Source of the DNA: a virus
Strand: one strand, 5' to 3'
Length of the DNA stretch: 29,760 bases
Virus record (IMG/VR): IMGVR_UViG_3300006789_000103
Location: 1 to 29,760 of that record
A program made the translations under genes and the position numbers. The notes beneath the pieces are model-generated. The model saw only the letters and a program-made list of their open reading frames with translations, ran no database searches and had not been told where the DNA came from. This document shows positions 1 through 6,604 of this stretch, one piece after another; position 1 is the first letter of the stretch; every line of letters begins with the position of its first letter.

Positions 1-11
1 AGGTTACACAC
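1..11. repeat. Terminal direct repeat, left copy (candidate cos end)
   Basis: The first 11 bases, AGGTTACACAC, are identical to the last 11 bases of the window. When the ends are joined, this repeat lies about 80 bp upstream of the small terminase gene, the usual place of a cohesive-end packaging site. An 11-base repeat fits a filled-in single-stranded cos overhang. It could also be a small assembly overlap of a circular contig, although assemblers usually leave longer ones. Confidence 0.6.
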
Positions 12-24
12 GTCGGGGTATAAA

Positions 25-56
25 ACGGCCCAAACACACGCGTTTAGGCTGTTTTT
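25..56. terminator. Bidirectional rho-independent terminator
   Basis: Positions 28-35 (GCCCAAAC) pair with 42-49 (GTTTAGGC) with one internal C-A mismatch and a six-base loop. On the plus strand the stem is followed by a five-T run (52-56). On the minus strand it is followed by TTTT (25-22). It lies downstream of the leftward replication operon that ends at 357, so its likely job is to stop that operon before the late genes. The stem is modest. Confidence 0.5.
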
Positions 57-60
57 CCTT

Positions 61-356
61 GTGGACTTGGAGCCCTGAACCTTTCCCGGGTCCACTGTAA
101 CACACCAAGGACAGAATCTGTCCGCAAATCAACCCGGACGATGAGGACAGAACCTGTCCGCTCGGTTCGGACTGGGTGAGCTGTCCCGACTGTCCTGTCC
201 CGGCCCTACCTACTTCCCCACCTTCTCTAAGAGAATAGCAATTCAATCCTAACTCTTTACTACTACTAGGTAGGGACAGTAGGGACAGTAGGCAGTAAGG
301 GAGGAGCCAAGGCGGGAATCGCTGGCCCGACCAACCTCTTGCTGTCCCGGGACAGG
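61..356. other. Non-coding repeat-rich region, candidate replication origin
   Basis: This stretch holds no convincing gene. It contains eleven GGACAG/CTGTCC hexamers: forward at 109, 145, 274, 283 and 350, reverse at 118, 154, 181, 190, 195 and 342. Some form near-perfect palindromes at 109-123 and 145-159, 36 bp apart. A perfect 14-bp palindrome lies at 342-355. A tandem 9-bp repeat, TAGGGACAG, occupies 271-288. An A+T-richer patch lies at 222-270, including a short inverted repeat at 223-235. Its position next to the helicase and primase genes suggests an iteron-type origin. A regulatory-protein binding cluster is the alternative. Confidence 0.5.
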
Positions 357-1706
357 TTATGACCGCGGCCCATGTTGTTGGACTATTTGCATCTTGGGGC
401 TCAGCCATCGCCACTGCCGGACGGATCCAGGTTGGGACGTAGGGACAACAGGCCCCGAGGTTGGGCCATCAGACCACCGCCGTCGGGACTTGGTGCAGCC
501 CAACTCGGAGAGGATGGAGGCCACCCTCATCTGTGCGCCGCGGCCCTGTTGGGAGCTCGGTAGCTCGAGGACCAAGTGGAGCACATCGCGGGACGTGAAC
601 GCTTCGAGATCCGGGTTGCACTCGACCCGAGGGCCAGCACCATCGAGGAGCCAGGCGGAGATCGGTGCCTCCCATGCGTCGATCTGGCTGAATGCTGAGC
701 TTGAATCAATGAGTTCAAGCTCTTGATCACCCTCGAGCCACCAGGTCTCGCCCGACTTGAACGCGGCCACAGCCTCGGCCCATAGTTGATCGCGGTCGGC
801 CTTCACTTCATCAAGGGCAATGGTCCCCACTTCCACGGGCCAGAACCGGCGGGATCCTGTGCGGTCGGCAAGGAATTCGTCTTCATTGGTCGTACCCACG
901 ATCACGCATTGGCGTTTACTTTGGACGAATGCGCGACCATATGGCGGACGGTAGCTGTCCACCTGGGAGCTTAGGAAGGCTTTGGTCGTCGTGGACTCAC
1001 GCGGCCGGATGCTATCGAGCTCAGCAAACTCATAGATCCAAACGCCTTGCAGGGCCTGAAGTGCGTCCTTGTTGCGAAGGTCGATCGGCGTGTCCTTGAA
1101 CCATGCGCCGTCGTTGCACAGAGCCGCAAAGAATGTCGACTTGAGGGAGCCTTGAGGGCCCTTGAGGATGAGGGTCTGGTCGACCTTGCACCCTGGATCA
1201 AGGGCACGGGCCACGGCGGAGACCATCCACTTCCGACCCATTGCCCGGTAAAGACTACTATCGGCGGCCCCGAGGTAGTCCACCAGTAGGCCGTCGATCC
1301 TGGTCTCACCGTCCCACTTGAGGCCCTCGAGGTACCGGCGGACGGGATGATAGGCCCGTTCCCCAGCTATGTTGGCGATGATGTCGTGGGTCTGATTGTT
1401 TGAGGCGCGGCACAAATAGACCTGGTCGAGCCAAAGGGCCACGCTCACCACGTCCGCATCAGTCACGGGCTCACCATCAAGCTCGGCCTGTCCTGTCAGC
1501 TCATTGAATGCGAACCGATCAACCCAGACCCGATCGCGGGTGAGGATGGTGTGGATATTGGAAAGGCACGCCATGGCAGAGCCCTCCACCTCGATCTCAC
1601 CTGTCTTGGGGTCTCGCTTGTCAGGTCGGACCTTCAGGCACTTCCAGACGGCCGGATCCTTTTGATGGGCTCGGAGCTGCACGAGGTTGGATAGGTCGAG
1701 CTTCAT
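357..1706 (-). CDS. VapE-family SF3-type replicative helicase
   Basis: This 449-residue protein should unwind phage DNA during replication. A Walker A motif, GPQGSLKST, lies at residues 183-191. The Walker B segment WIYEFAELD is at 223-231. The GTTN sensor (271-274) is followed by DRTGSRRFWPV, which supplies the arginine finger. This set is the signature of the virulence-associated E (VapE) P-loop ATPases, related to superfamily 3 helicases. The ATG at 1706 was chosen because it overlaps the primase stop codon (ATGA); an in-frame upstream extension lies inside the primase gene and looks non-coding. It is the last gene of the early leftward operon. The adjacent repeat cluster at 61-356 is its likely site of action (inference). 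Confidence 0.9.
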   Translation of the reverse strand: MKLDLSNLVQLRAHQKDPAVWKCLKVRPDKRDPKTGEIEVEGSAMACLSNIHTILTRDRVWVDRFAFNELTGQAELDGEPVTDADVVSVALWLDQVYLCRASNNQTHDIIANIAGERAYHPVRRYLEGLKWDGETRIDGLLVDYLGAADSSLYRAMGRKWMVSAVARALDPGCKVDQTLILKGPQGSLKSTFFAALCNDGAWFKDTPIDLRNKDALQALQGVWIYEFAELDSIRPRESTTTKAFLSSQVDSYRPPYGRAFVQSKRQCVIVGTTNEDEFLADRTGSRRFWPVEVGTIALDEVKADRDQLWAEAVAAFKSGETWWLEGDQELELIDSSSAFSQIDAWEAPISAWLLDGAGPRVECNPDLEAFTSRDVLHLVLELPSSQQGRGAQMRVASILSELGCTKSRRRWSDGPTSGPVVPTSQPGSVRQWRWLSPKMQIVQQHGPRS

Positions 1707-2572
1707 GGCAGGGCGCCTCCGTGGGCTGTGAAGAGGTCGAACAGGTCCCCGTACCAACCACACGATCCCTTGTGGTTGCACTCGGCAGTGTGCCGGCGGT
1801 CGGGATGGATGGGGAACCAGACGGCGGCCCGCTTGCACTGTGGGCAGGCCACCCGCCGGGCCAGGGGAGGCTCACCGTCAACGCGGGCCCCGAGCTGCTT
1901 GGCGAGCTCAAGGCGTGCATAAGGATCGGTCTTGAGCATGGCGGCAAGGGCATAGGCCCTTCGCTTTGGCGTCGTGACATAGAGAGTCGGCCGGGGCACG
2001 GGCTTTGGCTTTGGCCTGGCGAGATCCTCGAGGTGGATGGCCCAAGGGACATCGGTGCCCAGGAATCCACCCGGCGGCCTCCAGCTCTGAGCGTGCCACG
2101 GCGAGGTCGGCGAGCGGATGGCGGGGAGGAAGTACAGGCGCGCGGCGTCCTTGCACTTTCCATCCACGGCCCCGCCCGCGTGTTCGTTTGCCCAGGCCCA
2201 CACGGCGGGCCATTCCCTCGCCTTGATGGGCTCGGCCAAGGGTAGGACGACCCGAAACTTCGGGGTCGCCTCGGTGTGGCTGATCGATGTGTGGAGCATG
2301 CCCGGCCACTCGGACCACCTGAACAGGGCCTCCTCGACGGTGGTGCCTTCGTCATAGTCGAGGACCAGACAACTCACCGCCTCGACGCCAGCCTGGCCTC
2401 GGGTCGTTCCCTCCCGGTAGATCGTGGGACTCCATGCGGCGAGGTCGGGCTTGGGCTTGTCACCTACCACCGTCGGCGTCGTGAGCGTGGCCTCGAGCCT
2501 GTCCCATGACGGCGCACGGGCGTGTGGCTCCCGGGCCCTTGCCGAGGGCCAGATGGACACGGGCCACACCAT
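1703..2572 (-). CDS. Archaeo-eukaryotic-type (AEP) DNA primase
   Basis: This 289-residue protein has the three AEP polymerase motifs: LDYDEG (D72 and D74, metal binding), SISHTEATPKFRVVLPL (residues 96-112, H99 and R107, nucleotide contact) and KDAARLYFLP (D142, third metal ligand). A C-terminal zinc-ribbon-like segment has cysteines at 243, 246, 265 and 271. It should make primers, and possibly extend them, for the helicase encoded directly downstream. The two genes overlap as ATGA. Its start overlaps the methyltransferase stop as TGATG. No family-A, -B or -C DNA polymerase gene was found in the window. Phages often split AEP primase and helicase into two genes like this. The first ~20 residues are low complexity, so a later start is possible. 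Confidence 0.8.
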   Translation of the reverse strand: MVWPVSIWPSARAREPHARAPSWDRLEATLTTPTVVGDKPKPDLAAWSPTIYREGTTRGQAGVEAVSCLVLDYDEGTTVEEALFRWSEWPGMLHTSISHTEATPKFRVVLPLAEPIKAREWPAVWAWANEHAGGAVDGKCKDAARLYFLPAIRSPTSPWHAQSWRPPGGFLGTDVPWAIHLEDLARPKPKPVPRPTLYVTTPKRRAYALAAMLKTDPYARLELAKQLGARVDGEPPLARRVACPQCKRAAVWFPIHPDRRHTAECNHKGSCGWYGDLFDLFTAHGGALP

Positions 2573-3780
2573 CAGACAGCCCGCGTCCTGTTGAACAGGG
2601 GTGCGTCCTCTTCTATTCGGGCACGGGCGATCTCGAGGTAGCGGGCTTCACGCTCGATCCCGATGAAGTCGAACCCCTGGCGGATGGCGGCGATCCCGGT
2701 GGTGCCTGAGCCCATGAAGGGGTCGAGGACCACCCCACCCGGAGGCGTGACCAGGCGGCATAGCCAGGCCATGATCTGGATCGGCTTCACCGTCGGGTGG
2801 ATGTTGTGGATGCCGTTGGGGTTCGGCAGGTGGGCACATCCGGCCTCACGTTCCGAGCGTGACGGCTTGGCGCACTGGTAGATGTTGGCGGGCCACCTTC
2901 CGAGGTGTGACATGGCGACGGACTCGGTGGGCTTCCCGGCGCTTGGGCTGTACTGAACGGGACCACCACACCGGCCACCGCGGCGGATCTCGCCGTGTTC
3001 CTCCTGCGGACCAGGCCACGCGGGATCACCGTAGGCCATGCGGCACCCGTCGATGTTGAGGCCACCCGTGCCCCACTTGAGGACGTTGGCCGCCACTGTG
3101 CCCTCGGGGGGCTTGCGTGCCAGGATGGCGGGCTCCTGGGCGGGCTTGAGAGCCGTGCCCCACCCGTTCCACGTCTTAGCCTCATCTGTGGCTGGGGCTG
3201 TGATCTTCATCACGCCGCCATGGTCAGGGCTGCCACCATAGATCGATCCAGTGTGGGATCCGTAGCTGTCGATCTTCGATATTTCGCCCACCACTTCACG
3301 TTCGGCACCTACGGCCTTGTCGATGCCCTTGGCCACGTCAAAGCTCTTGGGGAAGCCCGACCAATAGAGCCAAGAGATCGTGTCTCGGATGTCAAAGCCT
3401 GCATCCTCGATGCCGGTGGCCATCCGGTGAGCTGTCCGGGTGCTCGAGAAGGACACAAGGTGTCCGCCTGGCTTCAGTATGCGGAAGGCTTCCACCGCCC
3501 AGGACTGGCACCACACGCCAAAGGCTCGGTTGGCTCGGTGGCTTCGGTCGTAGTATCCGGCGCACATCGAAGGGGAGGGCGAGCCATCACCACCCCGGGC
3601 CGCCCCTCGGCCTCGACCGGTCTGGGCCAGAGTTTGGCCGCCCTCGGTGAAGGTGTCCCACGCCTTGCCCATGAAGCCCAGCCCATAGGGCGGGTCACAT
3701 ACAACGGCGTCCACGCTACACGCGGGGAGCTCGGCCATAGCCTCGAGGCAGTCCCCGAGGATGAGGTGGTGGCGCCCCAC
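2572..3780 (-). CDS. Orphan beta-class DNA amino-methyltransferase
   Basis: This 402-residue protein is a site-specific N6-adenine or N4-cytosine methylase. The catalytic DPPY motif (residues 29-32, followed by GLGFMGKAWD) comes first, and the AdoMet-binding DPFMGSGTTG (353-362) lies near the C-terminus. That order defines the beta group. A target-recognition region of about 200 residues lies between them. The start is GTG at 3780, only 3 bp after the preceding stop. No restriction endonuclease lies nearby, so it is probably a solitary phage methylase that protects DNA from host restriction or marks replicating DNA. The recognition sequence cannot be read from the sequence. Confidence 0.9.
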   Translation of the reverse strand: MGRHHLILGDCLEAMAELPACSVDAVVCDPPYGLGFMGKAWDTFTEGGQTLAQTGRGRGAARGGDGSPSPSMCAGYYDRSHRANRAFGVWCQSWAVEAFRILKPGGHLVSFSSTRTAHRMATGIEDAGFDIRDTISWLYWSGFPKSFDVAKGIDKAVGAEREVVGEISKIDSYGSHTGSIYGGSPDHGGVMKITAPATDEAKTWNGWGTALKPAQEPAILARKPPEGTVAANVLKWGTGGLNIDGCRMAYGDPAWPGPQEEHGEIRRGGRCGGPVQYSPSAGKPTESVAMSHLGRWPANIYQCAKPSRSEREAGCAHLPNPNGIHNIHPTVKPIQIMAWLCRLVTPPGGVVLDPFMGSGTTGIAAIRQGFDFIGIEREARYLEIARARIEEDAPLFNRTRAV

Positions 3781-3783
3781 GGA

Positions 3784-4083
3784 TCAGGATGCGACGGCGG
3801 TGGCGACCTGGTGGCCGTGCCAGTGTGGCGGATAGAGCCCGAGGGTGGCGCGGGCCATGTCATAGACCACATTGGGAGACGTGCCCACATACATCAAGAC
3901 CATTGCCCCGACGTTGGCGGCGTTGCTGTCTTGGCTGTGGGCCATTGCCCTCGCTTCGGTCCTCGCCTTGTCGACCAGGCTGGCGGCCGTGGAGCATGGC
4001 CGGGCCTCATGGACTTCCCACAGAAATCGCTCGAGCTCAATGAGGTCGGCGGTCTTTTGATGGGTGCGGCGGGTGTCGGACAT
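3784..4083 (-). CDS. Small protein of unknown function
   Basis: This 99-residue protein was not recognised. It starts at an ATG at 4083, with a CTCCTCGGAG stretch at SD distance. The open frame extends further upstream, but that part is proline-rich and looks non-coding. The protein is largely helical in character, with an acidic first half (ELERFLWEVHEARP), a middle rich in alanine, and a C-terminus with PPHWHGH. It has no membrane segment or clear motif. It sits between the RuvC-like nuclease and the methyltransferase in the early operon. The 127-bp gap before it holds purine-rich G runs and no gene. Confidence 0.6.
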   Translation of the reverse strand: MSDTRRTHQKTADLIELERFLWEVHEARPCSTAASLVDKARTEARAMAHSQDSNAANVGAMVLMYVGTSPNVVYDMARATLGLYPPHWHGHQVATAVAS

Positions 4084-4210
4084 GGCGGGACTCCGAGGAG
4101 CGTGGGTTGGCTGGGGAAAGATGAACCCACCCGGGCGGCAAGTTGGGAAGATCGCAGGCCCCGAGAAGGGGGGGGAAAGGGGATTGGGAATCCGCCCGGA
4201 TGGGAAAGGG

Positions 4211-4735
4211 TCAGGCGTGCCGGTCGGCGCGTTGCTTGATTGCGTAGAGGGCGAGACACCCCGCATCGGCGAGACCGTCGTGGGGCTTGCGTCGGCGGCC
4301 CCATGTCAGCTCGAGAGCCGGGAGCCTTGAGAGGCTGGTCTCAACGGCCCGCGCTTTTCGATCTGTGCCCTTGGGCATGCTGCCGAAGATCGCCCGGGTC
4401 CATGTGGCCGGGGGCACCAACACAAAAGGAATACCGAGCGCGGAAAGGGCTCCCTCCCAGAGGCCCTGACCACGCCCGGTGGTGAGGATCGAGCTGCGGC
4501 CCTCCATGGGGCGGGCCTGTTGCTTCTCGAGCACGGCGAGAGCGATCCCTCCGCGCGTGTCCTTCACCTCCCGAAGCCAGTCGGCCATCCGGGTCGGCCA
4601 ATAGACGCCCCCGTTGGCATACCCTTCGTCGGGGTGGTTTGCGGCCACCCAATCCACGGGGATCCCGCGGTCATCGAGGGCGACGGCGGCCCCGGTCTTT
4701 CCTGGGTCGATGCCCACGAAGTTGTCGAAACTCAT
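4211..4735 (-). CDS. RuvC-like Holliday-junction/branch nuclease
   Basis: This 174-residue protein has an RNase H-like fold signature. An N-terminal FVGIDPGKTGAAVAL gives the first catalytic Asp (D10). LEKQQARP gives the second acid (E70). KPHDGLADAGCLALY (D153 and D157) gives the last pair. This is the RuvC-type arrangement, and the length matches RuvC (about 170 residues). It probably resolves branched recombination and replication intermediates before packaging. Its ATG overlaps the stop of the XRE gene upstream (ATGA), so it belongs to the first part of the early leftward operon. Confidence 0.8.
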   Translation of the reverse strand: MSFDNFVGIDPGKTGAAVALDDRGIPVDWVAANHPDEGYANGGVYWPTRMADWLREVKDTRGGIALAVLEKQQARPMEGRSSILTTGRGQGLWEGALSALGIPFVLVPPATWTRAIFGSMPKGTDRKARAVETSLSRLPALELTWGRRRKPHDGLADAGCLALYAIKQRADRHA

Positions 4736-4995
4736 TGGCCGGCGCCGGCGTTGAGCTGGACGATGTATCCCGCGGCCATGTAAATCTGTGTCCGTTCTGA
4801 CAGGTCGAGATCCCAGGCTGTGCCGAGCGCATCAAGCGCGACCCGTGGCGGTTTGGTCGCTCCCTGCTCCCAGTTGTGAACGGATGTGCGCGACATCGTT
4901 ACCCCGGCCTCATGGAGCCGCGCGGCCGTCTGGGCCAGGCTGAGCCCGGATTTTGCGCGCAGGCTTTTGAGTAGGTCTGGCAGGGCTGTCGACAT
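4732..4995 (-). CDS. Cro-like XRE-family DNA-binding protein
   Basis: This 87-residue protein is almost entirely an XRE helix-turn-helix domain: LLKSLRAKSGLSLAQTAARLHEAGVTMSRTSVHNWEQGATKPP at about residues 8-50, with the typical SVHNWEQG recognition region. It is the first gene of the early leftward operon and is divergent from a second XRE gene. That position matches Cro in lambdoid switches. A good SD (AAGGAG) precedes the ATG at 4995. The role as a lytic regulator is inferred from size and position. Confidence 0.82.
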   Translation of the reverse strand: MSTALPDLLKSLRAKSGLSLAQTAARLHEAGVTMSRTSVHNWEQGATKPPRVALDALGTAWDLDLSERTQIYMAAGYIVQLNAGAGQ

Positions 4996-5013
4996 GGAAA
5001 CTCCTTGCCCCCA

Positions 5014-5043
5014 TGTCTACCGGCTGCGATCCCATTCTGTCAA
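5014..5043 (-). promoter_or_regulatory. Candidate early leftward promoter
   Basis: On the minus strand, a consensus -35 TTGACA (5043-5038) lies 18 bp before TAGACA (5019-5014), a weak -10. Transcription would start near 5007, leaving a very short leader before the SD at about 5005-5000. The -35 is part of the 19-bp element repeated at 6495-6513. This would drive the Cro-like, nuclease and replication genes. Confidence 0.5.
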
Positions 5044-5056
5044 CTATATCTCTACA
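5038..5056. promoter_or_regulatory. Candidate operator, copy A (19-bp shared element)
   Basis: TGTCAACTATATCTCTACA occurs here and, in inverted orientation, at 6495-6513 with no mismatch. Chance recurrence of 19 bases in 30 kb is negligible. Both copies lie in the two divergent control regions of the switch. On one strand the element contains the TTGACA of an early promoter. On the other it contains TATATC, which could act as a -10 towards the CI-like gene with a poor -35, as in repressor-maintenance promoters. Nearby TGTCAAC (5106) and TTGGACA (5058 and 5141) repeats may be further half-sites. Confidence 0.65.
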
Positions 5057-5178
5057 ATTGGACAAAGAGCCCGACGGGTAGCCTTGCAGCTTGTCGCCGT
5101 TTGCTTGTCAACACTTACGGATCGGGGCTGTAAAGAAACATTGGACAGACTGTGGGCGTTGCGGTAGCTTTCTTAGGC

Positions 5179-5571
5179 ATGTCCGAGGTTCATCCCATCA
5201 TTGTCGAGCTTGTCGCGGCGCGGAAACGGGCGGGCATTGCCGCGGCCGAGGTCGCCCGGTGCCTGGGCGTGTCACGTCAGCATGTGTACAACTGGGAGGC
5301 GGGGCGCAACCGGCCCACCCTTGAGACCATGGGCAAATATGCCGAGGTCGTGGGGTGCGTTGTGGTCATGCAGGTCGTCGAAGGTGAGCACGCCCAGACG
5401 ATCGCCGATCTCACACCTGAGAGTTGGGGTCGTGTCCTACGCTATGCGCGGGCTGTGCAGGTACTCGAGCCGGCCGAGCTGCGGGTGGTTGATCTGACTC
5501 TCGCCAGCCTTGTCGACGCATCCGGCACCGGAAAGAAAAACGGCAACGGCAACGGCAACGGCCACAGCTAA
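5179..5571 (+). CDS. CI-like XRE-family repressor (no peptidase domain)
   Basis: This 130-residue protein has an N-terminal XRE helix-turn-helix (VELVAARKRAGIAAAEVARCLGVSRQHVYNWEAGRNRP, about residues 8-41). An unassigned region of about 70 residues follows, then a Gly-Asn tail (GNGNGNGHS). It is transcribed divergently from the Cro-like gene and is the best candidate for the lysogeny repressor. It lacks the LexA/S24 Ser-Lys peptidase domain, so it should not be self-cleaved in an SOS response. An in-frame GTG at 5152 is an alternative start; neither start has a strong SD. The last 4 bp overlap the end of the convergent gene at 5568-5966. Confidence 0.75.
   Translation: MSEVHPIIVELVAARKRAGIAAAEVARCLGVSRQHVYNWEAGRNRPTLETMGKYAEVVGCVVVMQVVEGEHAQTIADLTPESWGRVLRYARAVQVLEPAELRVVDLTLASLVDASGTGKKNGNGNGNGHS
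5539..5562 (+). repeat. Hexanucleotide tandem repeat (AACGGC x4)
   Basis: Four perfect copies of AACGGC lie at the 3' end of the CI-like gene and encode the Asn-Gly run of its tail. Slipped-strand copying could change the tail length in steps of two residues without shifting the frame. Confidence 0.9.
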
Positions 5572-5966
5572 ACGAGACGCATGCCACCCGCGTCGAAGAC
5601 AATCTCAAGGCCAAGGTCTTCCTTGCAGGCCCGCTCAAGCTCGAGGCCCTCGGTCGTCTCCTGGTCCAAGACCTCGAGCATCCCAGCCAGTAGGCCCACC
5701 GCGTCGTCTGTTTCGGTGTGGGGGAATTTCACCTTCTCACCCGCGACCCACCGGGTGGCCGCTTCGGCCACGTCACGGAATCGGGACAGGTCCCCGCGGC
5801 CGGCCAGGTAGTTCTCAAGGTCCACGAGTTCCTCGGGTGAAGCTGTGATAATCCAGGTCGCGAGCTCAGCCCGGCGAGCCACGGAACACTCGAGCACCTC
5901 GACATCGTTGGGCGCGTCGGGAACGTGTGGCACCACGGCCACACCGGGGAATTTGGGCTTCGTCAT
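5568..5966 (-). CDS. Acidic unknown protein, second gene of the prophage-type module
   Basis: This 132-residue protein was not recognised. It starts at an ATG at 5966 that overlaps the stop of the STAS/SEC14-like gene (ATGA), so the two are translationally coupled. It is acidic (runs such as SPEELVDLENYLAGRGDLSRF and LEVLDQETTEGLELERACKEDL) and probably mostly helical, with no membrane segment. Its 3' end overlaps the CI-like gene by 4 bp in convergent orientation. The pair is separated from the lytic genes by a control region of its own. A partner role with the upstream gene product is inferred only from coupling. Confidence 0.65.
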   Translation of the reverse strand: MTKPKFPGVAVVPHVPDAPNDVEVLECSVARRAELATWIITASPEELVDLENYLAGRGDLSRFRDVAEAATRWVAGEKVKFPHTETDDAVGLLAGMLEVLDQETTEGLELERACKEDLGLEIVFDAGGMRLV

Positions 5967-6481
5967 TTTGTCTCCCGGCAAATATTTAACCACGCCACCG
6001 CCAGCTCCGCCGATGAGAACACCCGCACCGGGTACGCGAAGCGCGTTCTACGCATCCAGATCGACGCGCCAATTCGGTGCAGAGGCTTACGAATGATGAT
6101 CGCCATGGCGGTTAGATCGTAGACCTGCTCCACCCGGCGAGTTTCGGCCGTGTCTTTTACGACCCGTTGTGCGTCGACCAAGAGGAGCCGGGGCTTGGCC
6201 GTGGCGGTCAGGGCTTCCTTAACCAGGCCCTGCGCTTGTCGGACATCCCCAAGGGTGAGCGGTGTGCCCTCAATGTGTTTTTGCCCACCCGGCAAAGAAA
6301 CAACGATCCGATCTGATCGCACGTAAACCGACCCGCACGAATTGTGGGCCTCATCGACCAAGCTCACGGGCGCGCCGTCTGGGCCTGGCGTCCGCGCCAC
6401 ATGATCGTCCGCCAGTTCTGCATGTTGGCCACCCTGGACCACTCTGAAATCTGAGCGCGGGCCGCCTGTATCGTCGGACAT
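5963..6481 (-). CDS. STAS/SEC14-like (DUF7793-type) domain protein
   Basis: This 172-residue protein starts at an ATG at 6481 with a clear SD (GGGAGG). The second half resembles small STAS/SEC14-like proteins known from bacterial chromosomes: a beta strand PRLLLVDAQRVV, a helix with TRRVEQVYDLTAMAIIIRKPLHRIGASIW, then FAYPVRVFSSAELAVAWLN. The 'hRhFssxxeAhaWL' ending is the recognisable part. The biochemical role of that family is not established. The first ~60 residues are low in order. It heads a two-gene unit whose promoter region contains an inverted copy of the CI operator-like element only 13 bp before the start codon. This suggests expression from the prophage. The family assignment is from pattern memory and should be tested by profile search. 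Confidence 0.65.
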   Translation of the reverse strand: MSDDTGGPRSDFRVVQGGQHAELADDHVARTPGPDGAPVSLVDEAHNSCGSVYVRSDRIVVSLPGGQKHIEGTPLTLGDVRQAQGLVKEALTATAKPRLLLVDAQRVVKDTAETRRVEQVYDLTAMAIIIRKPLHRIGASIWMRRTRFAYPVRVFSSAELAVAWLNICRETK

Positions 6482-6494
6482 TGTCTGTCCTCCC

Positions 6495-6513
6495 TGTAGA
6501 GATATAGTTGACA
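6495..6513. promoter_or_regulatory. Candidate operator, copy B (19-bp shared element)
   Basis: TGTAGAGATATAGTTGACA is the exact reverse complement of the element at 5038-5056. It lies between the divergent two-gene unit (start 6481) and the recombination operon (start 6605). Next to it, GGACATTGTCTGTCC (6477-6491) is an inverted repeat of GGACA. The same word recurs near copy A and in the 61-356 cluster. Confidence 0.65.
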
Positions 6514-6536
6514 TCCGCACCTCGCACCTGTAAAAA
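6508..6536 (+). promoter_or_regulatory. Candidate early rightward promoter
   Basis: A consensus -35 TTGACA (6508-6513) is followed after 17 bp by TAAAAA (6531-6536), a four-of-six -10. It points to the Rad52-type gene at 6605. The -35 is part of the shared 19-bp element, so a protein bound there would block it directly. Confidence 0.55.
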
Positions 6537-6604
6537 CAAAACTCGACAAGGATGTCATAGCACATCTGTACACCAAAGATGGACAAAACAAATTGGGCAG
6601 CCCG

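Noticed and set aside
4-414. 136-codon minus-strand ORF covering the repeat-rich region
   Set aside because: It runs through palindromes and tandem repeats, has serine/glycine low-complexity text, no SD and overlaps the helicase 3' end. It looks non-coding.
2995-4239. 414-codon plus-strand ORF
   Set aside because: Antisense to the methyltransferase and its neighbour, which have catalytic motifs and coupled starts. It is a GC-rich shadow frame.
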